This document shows, piece by piece, positions 51,237 through 55,437 of a stretch of DNA of 55,437 nt. The position numbers and the translations under genes are program-made. Source of the DNA: Prevotella sp. (GTDB lineage Bacteria > Bacteroidota > Bacteroidia > Bacteroidales > Bacteroidaceae); contig JALEKD010000013.1 in the NCBI GenBank assembly GCA_022769285.1, positions 1-55,437 on the forward strand. Direction: 5' to 3'. A model generated the notes under the pieces. It saw only the letters and a list, made by a program, of their open reading frames with translations. It did no database searches and had not been told where the DNA came from. Within the stretch, counting starts at the first letter, position 1, and each line of letters opens with the position of its first letter.

Positions 51237-52226
51237 CTATTCGAAAGGAAGGTATACTTTCTGTAACACCTCCTCGTATTCTTTTCTGCAATCACTCTTC
51301 GAAGTAATGCCTCCTCCTGCCTTGAAATACGTTCCTTTCCCGTCCTGTTCAAGAAAGCGTATCATAACTCCCGAGTTGAGTTCACCACTATTATATATGC
51401 CCATGACTCCTGTATAAAATCCACGATCATAGTCTTCTGCCTCTTGTATTATTTCCATCGTCTTGTCCTTTGGCGCACCTATGATGGAACCTGCGGGCAA
51501 CATCGCAGCCAAGATGTCACCAAGATGTTGTTGATAGTCGGATGGCAAATTGCCGCTTATTTCGGAACTTGTCTGGAGAATGTCCCCCTTATTGGTATGG
51601 AGCACATCTATATAACGGTATCTGTTCACTCTTACATATTCTGCTACACGGCTAAGGTCATTGCGAATCAGATCAACAATGGTGGCGTGCTCGGCGGTTT
51701 CTTTCTCATCGTTCATTAGTATTTGCCTTGCATTTGGTATGGAAGCATCGATAGTACCTTTCATCGGATAAGAATAAATTTTTCCGTTCTTTATTCTTAC
51801 GAATGTTTCTGGTGAGAAGCACACAAGCTGTCTGTTGCTCTTCTTGTTTTTCAGCAAAATCTTGTACTTACCTTTGGCCCATAGGAAAATTTCTTCAAAC
51901 GGAAGATAGCAGTCCACAGCCACCTTACATGTAAGGTTGGTAAGATAACTATTGCCACGTAAGATGTTGTTTTTGACGATTTCGAAATCTTTCGTGTAAT
52001 CTTCAAAGTTTGGCTCATACACTTTCCACATCGGATTTTTAGCAGATGTAGAGAGCGATTGCCGTTTTACATTGGTGATGCCTTCAAAGTCATAAAGGCA
52101 TTCATCGAGGGCTATCTCCGACAGCTTCCGTATATATGCCTCCGTGCCTGCATAGTTGACGACAAAAAGGAAAGGTTCCTTTTCGCCAGCAAAAAGGTTG
52201 AGGCGGTCTATTATATTCCGTTTCAT
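51237..52226 (-). CDS. pabB: Aminodeoxychorismate synthase component I
   Basis: 329 residues from MKRNIIDRLNLFAGEKEPFLF. It joins ammonia to chorismate for folate synthesis. The chorismate-binding core is seen in NILRGNSYLTNLTCKVAVDC, FSPETFVRIKNGKIYSYPMKGTID, EHATIVDLIRNDLSRVAEYV, GSIIGAPKDKTMEIIQEAEDYDRGFYTGVMG and YFKAGGGITSKSD. It lacks a long N-terminal domain, a short form. No glutaminase (pabA) gene is adjacent, so ammonia must come from elsewhere or from a distant pabA/trpG. Lower GC than neighbours. Confidence 0.92.
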   Translation of the reverse strand: MKRNIIDRLNLFAGEKEPFLFVVNYAGTEAYIRKLSEIALDECLYDFEGITNVKRQSLSTSAKNPMWKVYEPNFEDYTKDFEIVKNNILRGNSYLTNLTCKVAVDCYLPFEEIFLWAKGKYKILLKNKKSNRQLVCFSPETFVRIKNGKIYSYPMKGTIDASIPNARQILMNDEKETAEHATIVDLIRNDLSRVAEYVRVNRYRYIDVLHTNKGDILQTSSEISGNLPSDYQQHLGDILAAMLPAGSIIGAPKDKTMEIIQEAEDYDRGFYTGVMGIYNSGELNSGVMIRFLEQDGKGTYFKAGGGITSKSDCRKEYEEVLQKVYLPFE

Positions 52227-52292
52227 TGTTTTATATGATAAAAGTGCAAAATTATTATCAGAACCGTTAAAACACAACAATATTTCTAAGCC

Positions 52293-52325
52293 AAAAAAGA
52301 GCAACCTGTAGGAAGGTTGCTCTTT
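52293..52325 (-). terminator. Terminator of tRNA-Lys
   Basis: On the minus strand, AAAGAGCAACCT and AGGTTGCTCTTT (plus 52314-52325 and 52296-52307) form a 12-base perfect stem followed by a T-run. Confidence 0.9.
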
Positions 52326-52329
52326 ATAG

Positions 52330-52402
52330 TGCGCCCTTAGGGACTCGAACCCTAGACCCACTGATTAAGAGTCAGTTGCTCTACCAACTGAGCTAAGGGC
52401 GC
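52330..52402 (-). tRNA. tRNA-Lys (CTT)
   Basis: A 73-nt cloverleaf on the minus strand with acceptor GCGCCCT/AGGGCGC, D-arm AGCTCAGTTGGTAGAGCA, anticodon CTT in GACTCTTAATC, and T-arm GGGTTCGAGTCCC with neighbouring pairs. CCA is not encoded. The terminator follows directly. Confidence 0.96.
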
Positions 52403-52553
52403 GCTCATTACATCTCATTTCTAATTTGCGATTGCAAAGGTACTATCTTTTGCGCAAATGACCAAATTTTTTTCGGATATTTTTCTCCATTTATATGAAA
52501 GTTGCCTCTATACTATAGACATATAGGGCTTCCGTGTTTTTATTCATATATTA

Positions 52554-52585
52554 TTTGGTTGTTACGAAAAAATAAGTTACCTTTG
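52554..52585 (+). promoter_or_regulatory. Promoter of the tRNA-Thr/tRNA-Gly unit
   Basis: TTTG at 52554-52557 and TACCTTTG at 52578-52585 with 20-bp spacing, 11 bp before the tRNA. Confidence 0.8.
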
Positions 52586-52596
52586 CATACGAATTA

Positions 52597-52672
<76 letters not shown>

Positions 52673-52699
52673 GTATCATTTGTGAGCATGATAAGCAAC

Positions 52700-52770
52700 G
52701 CGGAATTAGCACATCGGTAGTGCACGGGCTTCCCAAGCCTGGGAGGCGGGTTCGATTCCCGTATTCCGCT
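52700..52770 (+). tRNA. tRNA-Gly (CCC)
   Basis: A 71-nt cloverleaf with acceptor GCGGAAT/ATTCCGC, anticodon loop TTCCCAA giving anticodon CCC, and T-arm GCGGGTTCGATTCCCGT. CCA not encoded. Co-transcribed with tRNA-Thr (27 bp apart). Confidence 0.93.
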
Positions 52771-52843
52771 CTAAGGCCGAAACGTACCTCCCCTGTATAG
52801 GTTTCTTCTAATTCGAATAATAGCCGTGGCGGTTAGCGGTGGG

Positions 52844-53071
52844 TTAGTTATAATTGGAATCAACCTCGCCTAAAAAACGGACAAAAGCGGGTTCGGAACT
52901 GGCGTTGGTTCTTTTGTCATTGAAGAAATTCAGTATTCTGTCATAATGGTTTTGAAACGTTTTAATGACAGTGTTAAACTCTTCGCAGTTCCATCGCTCA
53001 ACCTGGTTAAACCATAATGTGAGTTTAGGACGTGCGATGTCCTTTCTTATCCCGAACTCAGGTTTATAGTC
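52844..53071 (-). pseudogene. Remnant of an ISL3-like transposase
   Basis: On the minus strand an open stretch of 75 codons without a start reads ...LTLWFNQVERWNCEEFNTVI, then HYDRILNFFNDKRTNASSE. This matches the end of ISL3-type DDE transposases (...ILNYF-NRSTNASAE). After that point the match is lost, so the element is truncated on both sides and frameshifted. No terminal repeats are seen. Confidence 0.6.
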
Positions 53072-53135
53072 AAATAGAAATTAATTTTCAGAACATTTCA
53101 ATATCTATGATGTTTTTGACTTCAGATGGAATGGA

Positions 53136-53335
53136 TTAGTACTTCGTATTCTGTAGGTCGAAGTTGGTCCAACCTGCCATCCAGTTGTCGGTGTCGTCGA
53201 AAGCGCCGATGTACTTTACTTTATCGAAACCTGTCCAACCAGTGAAGGGTGCTGTATTGAGCAATGGACTGCCTGCGATAGGAGCGTAACCATCGGCACC
53301 TACGAGAGTGATCCATGAGTCGAAGTATTTGTTGC
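53136..53335 (-). pseudogene. C-terminal fragment of a secreted or surface protein
   Basis: Minus-strand residues SWITLVGADGYAPIAGSPLLNTAPFTGW..., ending WMAGWTNFDLQNTKY, look like the last about 65 residues of a surface protein type common in Prevotella (ends like GWTNFDPQNTxY). There is no start, promoter or upstream body. Beyond 53340 the sequence belongs, on the other strand, to the mutarotase fragment, so the open frame up to 53441 is a chimera and not a real gene. Confidence 0.5.
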
Positions 53336-53354
53336 TCATCTCTGAGAGGAACAA

Positions 53355-53564
53355 GGTGTAAGCGACTATAGTATTTTCTGGGACAAGGGCACCAACTTGC
53401 TCTTCGTCGTGCAAAAATGCGAAAGCGACACCAACAGCCAAGACACAACTAACGTTGACCCAATCATCCAGAAATGGTGAGATATGATGGCAGACATTAT
53501 GGATGTGCCCCCAGACAACCCTCCCGTCAGCATCCTATTGGAAGAACTCTTCCACATGGATTAG
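53355..53564 (+). pseudogene. rhaM: C-terminal fragment of L-rhamnose mutarotase, with internal TGA
   Basis: Plus-strand frame from 53355: GVSDYSIFWDKGTNLLFVVQ, then DPIIQKW-stop-DMMADIMDV, then PDNPPVSILLEELFHMD and a TAG at 53562. The VSDYSI, QKWWxxMADIM and NPDNSPVS-LxELFHM motifs are those of RhaM, which interconverts rhamnose anomers. The second Trp of the WW pair is TGA (53478-53480). The N-terminal half is absent. The strong terminator after it belongs to this gene. Confidence 0.7.
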
Positions 53565-53581
53565 GCAGATAATCAATGGAC

Positions 53582-53627
53582 GAAGGAGGGTGTGTCATGG
53601 ACTCTTGCGACACACCCTCCTTCTTTT
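53582..53627 (+). terminator. Strong terminator after the mutarotase fragment
   Basis: GAAGGAGGGTGTGTC (53582-53596) and GACACACCCTCCTTC (53609-53623) form a 15-base perfect stem followed by TTTT. Confidence 0.9.
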
Positions 53628-53737
53628 CTAACTACGCCAAAGTAGCCTTTTTCAGCTACTTACACGCGTAATATATTTGTATCAATTTCGTCAATGTTTT
53701 TAAATCTCATTGCAATCGCCCTGTACCATAACTACTG

Positions 53738-53745
53738 TATCTTTG
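53738..53745 (+). promoter_or_regulatory. Promoter -7 box for the TonB-receptor fusion gene
   Basis: TATCTTTG, 27 bp before the ATG at 53773; the upstream TTG (53710-53712) is 25 bp away, longer than ideal. Confidence 0.5.
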
Positions 53746-53772
53746 CAACCGTAATAAGAAAGATATGATGTT

Positions 53773-55140
53773 ATGAAACTAAAAAAGGGAATCATTGCCC
53801 TGGGATTGCTTTCGGCTATAAGTTTGCAGGCATGGGCGCAACAACTCAAGGGAGTCGTAATCGACAAGAACTCGAAAGAAACACTCGTCGGAGCCGTTAT
53901 CAGCATAGAAGAAACCGGTGTGAAAGCTGTAACCGACGTGAACGGGAATTTTTCGTTCGATGGATTAAAAAAAGATGGTACTTATACATTATATATTAAA
54001 TATGTAGGGTATAAAACTCTAAAAATTGACAGGGTTCAGATGAAGGATGCAAACCTGACGATAGCTTTGCAGCCAGATGAGCAGCAACTGAAAGGTATTA
54101 CCGTTACCGCAGTGGAAAGGCGTAATACGGATGCGGCAATGATACAGGTTGCCAAGCATAGTCCCGTCATCGTGAGCAATGTCTCGGCACAAGAAATAAG
54201 TCGAACGCAAGATACCAACGCAGGAGAGGTCATCCGCCGCGTGCCAGGCGTGAGCCTCATCGACGACAAGTTCGTCATGGTTCGAGGGCTATCACAGCGT
54301 TACAACAATGTTTGGGTGAACGGAGGAGCAGTGCCGAGTTCGGAAGCCGACTCAAGGGCATTCTCCTTCGATATTATTCCCAATTCACAAATTGACAATC
54401 TTACTATCGTGAAAAGCCCAACTGCAGAATATCCAGCCGACTATTCGGGCGGTTTTATCATCGTCAACACCAAAGAGATTCCGGCAGAAAACAGCTTTTC
54501 TTTTTCCGTGGGAGGCAATTGGAACACAACTTCTGCCTTCAAGGACTTCTCGTACTCAAAAGGTTCGGGAACCGACTTCTTCGGCTTCGACAATGGGCTG
54601 AGAAGCATTCACGGTGGCATCAATGCCTCCTTGGCCCCACAGCTTGATGCCTCAGGGAACCCAATCAACGAGGACAACTATGCCACTTCGCTTTTGGGCA
54701 ACCATCTGAACAACGATTGGATGGTAAAGAGCAAGAAACCAATAGGCGACCTGAAACTCGCCGCCAGCCTCAACCATCGTTGGAACCTGGGCGGAAGAAC
54801 ACTCGGTATGCTCGCAGCACGCTACGACATCAGTTGCTTTGCCACGGCAGATGGATATACCCGCTCCAAGACGGCTACGGCCAAGCTGTACTGGATTAGC
54901 GCCAATATCGAGACTGACGGCATTGCGCCCGCCACACAGATGCGCGGTGTAGTAGTATCGACAGAAGGCGGCATCGTAACCCTATCAGGACTAAAGGAGA
55001 ACGAGCGGGTAACGTTCTACAATGTCAGCGGTATAAAGCTCGGTGAGACAAGGGCCCTGAACGGCCAGGCCTCCATCTCGGCCACCGATGATGTGATAAT
55101 AGCCCGTATAGGCTCCCTGTCTATCAAGGTTAAACGATAA
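53773..55140 (+). CDS. Truncated TonB-dependent receptor fused to a secreted-protein C-terminal tail
   Basis: 455 residues. A signal peptide ([23 protein letters not shown]), a carboxypeptidase-like domain (about 24-105, [20 protein letters not shown]), a plug (about 110-250, [30 protein letters not shown]) and the first barrel segments (to about 360) are intact. A normal receptor would continue for about 500 more residues. Instead, from about 370 it runs into [33 protein letters not shown] and [13 protein letters not shown], a C-terminal sorting-type tail of another protein family. The tail is more GC-rich. This is probably a recombination product and unlikely to form a working barrel. Confidence 0.75.
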   Translation: MKLKKGIIALGLLSAISLQAWAQQLKGVVIDKNSKETLVGAVISIEETGVKAVTDVNGNFSFDGLKKDGTYTLYIKYVGYKTLKIDRVQMKDANLTIALQPDEQQLKGITVTAVERRNTDAAMIQVAKHSPVIVSNVSAQEISRTQDTNAGEVIRRVPGVSLIDDKFVMVRGLSQRYNNVWVNGGAVPSSEADSRAFSFDIIPNSQIDNLTIVKSPTAEYPADYSGGFIIVNTKEIPAENSFSFSVGGNWNTTSAFKDFSYSKGSGTDFFGFDNGLRSIHGGINASLAPQLDASGNPINEDNYATSLLGNHLNNDWMVKSKKPIGDLKLAASLNHRWNLGGRTLGMLAARYDISCFATADGYTRSKTATAKLYWISANIETDGIAPATQMRGVVVSTEGGIVTLSGLKENERVTFYNVSGIKLGETRALNGQASISATDDVIIARIGSLSIKVKR

Positions 55141-55142
55141 AA

Positions 55143-55370
55143 CAACTCAGCTACCTTGCCCCGGTCCCACAAAAGAAGGGCAGGGGCGATGTCAAGATTT
55201 TCGCCAGCAAGGGCGAGATGCGCAAGCTCGTACAGGGCGGCGGCGTATCGCTCAACAAGGAGAAGCTCGCAGCCTTTGACCAGGTCATCACCGCCGCCGA
55301 CCTCATCGACGGCAAGTACCTCCTCGTACAGCGCGGCAAGAAGAACTACTATCTTGTCACTGTGAAGTAA
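55143..55370 (+). pseudogene. tyrS: C-terminal S4-domain fragment of tyrosyl-tRNA synthetase
   Basis: The frame from 55143 to the TAA at 55368 lacks a start. It contains [20 protein letters not shown], then [33 protein letters not shown], the S4 RNA-binding end of bacterial TyrS, which grips the tRNA-Tyr long arm. The catalytic domain is missing. It sits 3 bp after the fusion gene and keeps its own terminator, as if only the 3' end of a tyrS locus had been carried here. Confidence 0.6.
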
Positions 55371-55392
55371 GAACATAAATATAGATAGCCCA

Positions 55393-55427
55393 AAGCGTGG
55401 TCCGGAGTCTCCGAGCCACGCTTTTTT
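55393..55427 (+). terminator. Terminator after the tyrS fragment
   Basis: AAGCGTGG (55393-55400) pairs with CCACGCTT (55416-55423), followed by a T-run, with an inner CGGAG/CTCCG pair. Confidence 0.8.
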
Positions 55428-55437
55428 GTTTCGAGTA

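Noticed and set aside
53136..53441. 101-residue minus-strand protein
   Set aside because: Its N-terminal third is the antisense of the rhaM fragment; only the C-terminal part resembles a real protein tail.

Overview
The window is chromosomal DNA from a member of the Bacteroidota, most likely a Prevotella-like (Prevotellaceae) gut or oral bacterium. The evidence is the recurring Bacteroidota promoter form TAnnTTTG with TTG/TTTG about 20 bp upstream (at least a dozen cases), weak Shine-Dalgarno signals, and many lineage-typical families: hybrid two-component regulators fused to AraC domains, NigD-like lipoprotein, long NusB, DUF5606, DUF4837, TonB-dependent receptors and a Prevotella-type secreted-protein tail. 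Most genes are GC-rich. Clear low-GC exceptions lie at 1-1400, 49140-49680, 50600-52250 and 52800-54800.

Layout. 1-2980 is the degraded end of a mobile element: a cut-off reading frame, a small protein, a DUF1281/Api92-like plasmid protein and a tyrosine recombinase killed by an amber codon. 3190-5753 holds an NrnA-type DHH phosphoesterase, a DUF4738-like lipoprotein and an SGNH hydrolase. 5975-18981 is a carbohydrate-use locus without SusC/SusD: a DUF4965/glutaminase-family exported protein, a giant hybrid two-component sensor whose promoter sits inside a long near-perfect inverted repeat, an unassigned exported 668-residue protein and two GH43 enzymes. A rhodanese lipoprotein, a YjbQ protein and an orphan Vsr endonuclease are set within it. 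After the initiator tRNA come a NigD-like lipoprotein, an ECF sigma factor, a membrane-anchored beta-barrel protein and a second hybrid regulator with a TPR sensor (19426-25005), which may form one envelope-signalling module.

25770-48906 is mainly housekeeping: SulP transporter, TlpA-like thioredoxin protein, DUF5606, coaE-ybbR-yajC-nusB (one minus-strand run), rplY-pth-S4-purN-mntP (plus strand), a large TonB-family receptor, aroB, rlmN-DUF4837-pdxA-flippase-like, Nif3, a C4 zinc-ribbon coiled-coil protein, a broken winged-helix (AlkZ/YcaQ-like) gene, an HsdR-N-like protein and holA. A very AT-rich, dyad-filled stretch then precedes a small XRE regulator, followed by pabC-pabB of lower GC.

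52330-55437 has three tRNAs followed by a cluster of gene fragments: an ISL3-like transposase remnant, the tail of a surface protein, the tail of an L-rhamnose mutarotase, a TonB receptor start fused to a secreted-protein tail, and a tyrosyl-tRNA synthetase tail.

Three intergenic copies of a hairpin repeat (14205, 39730, 50231), each placed after a gene end, share an almost invariant core of about 33 nt. One lies in a nested perfect palindrome and one inside about 80-bp inverted repeats. Together with the palindromic promoter of the first hybrid sensor and the AT-rich dyad region, these are the least explained structures in the window. All function calls come from reading motifs by eye; no database search was run.
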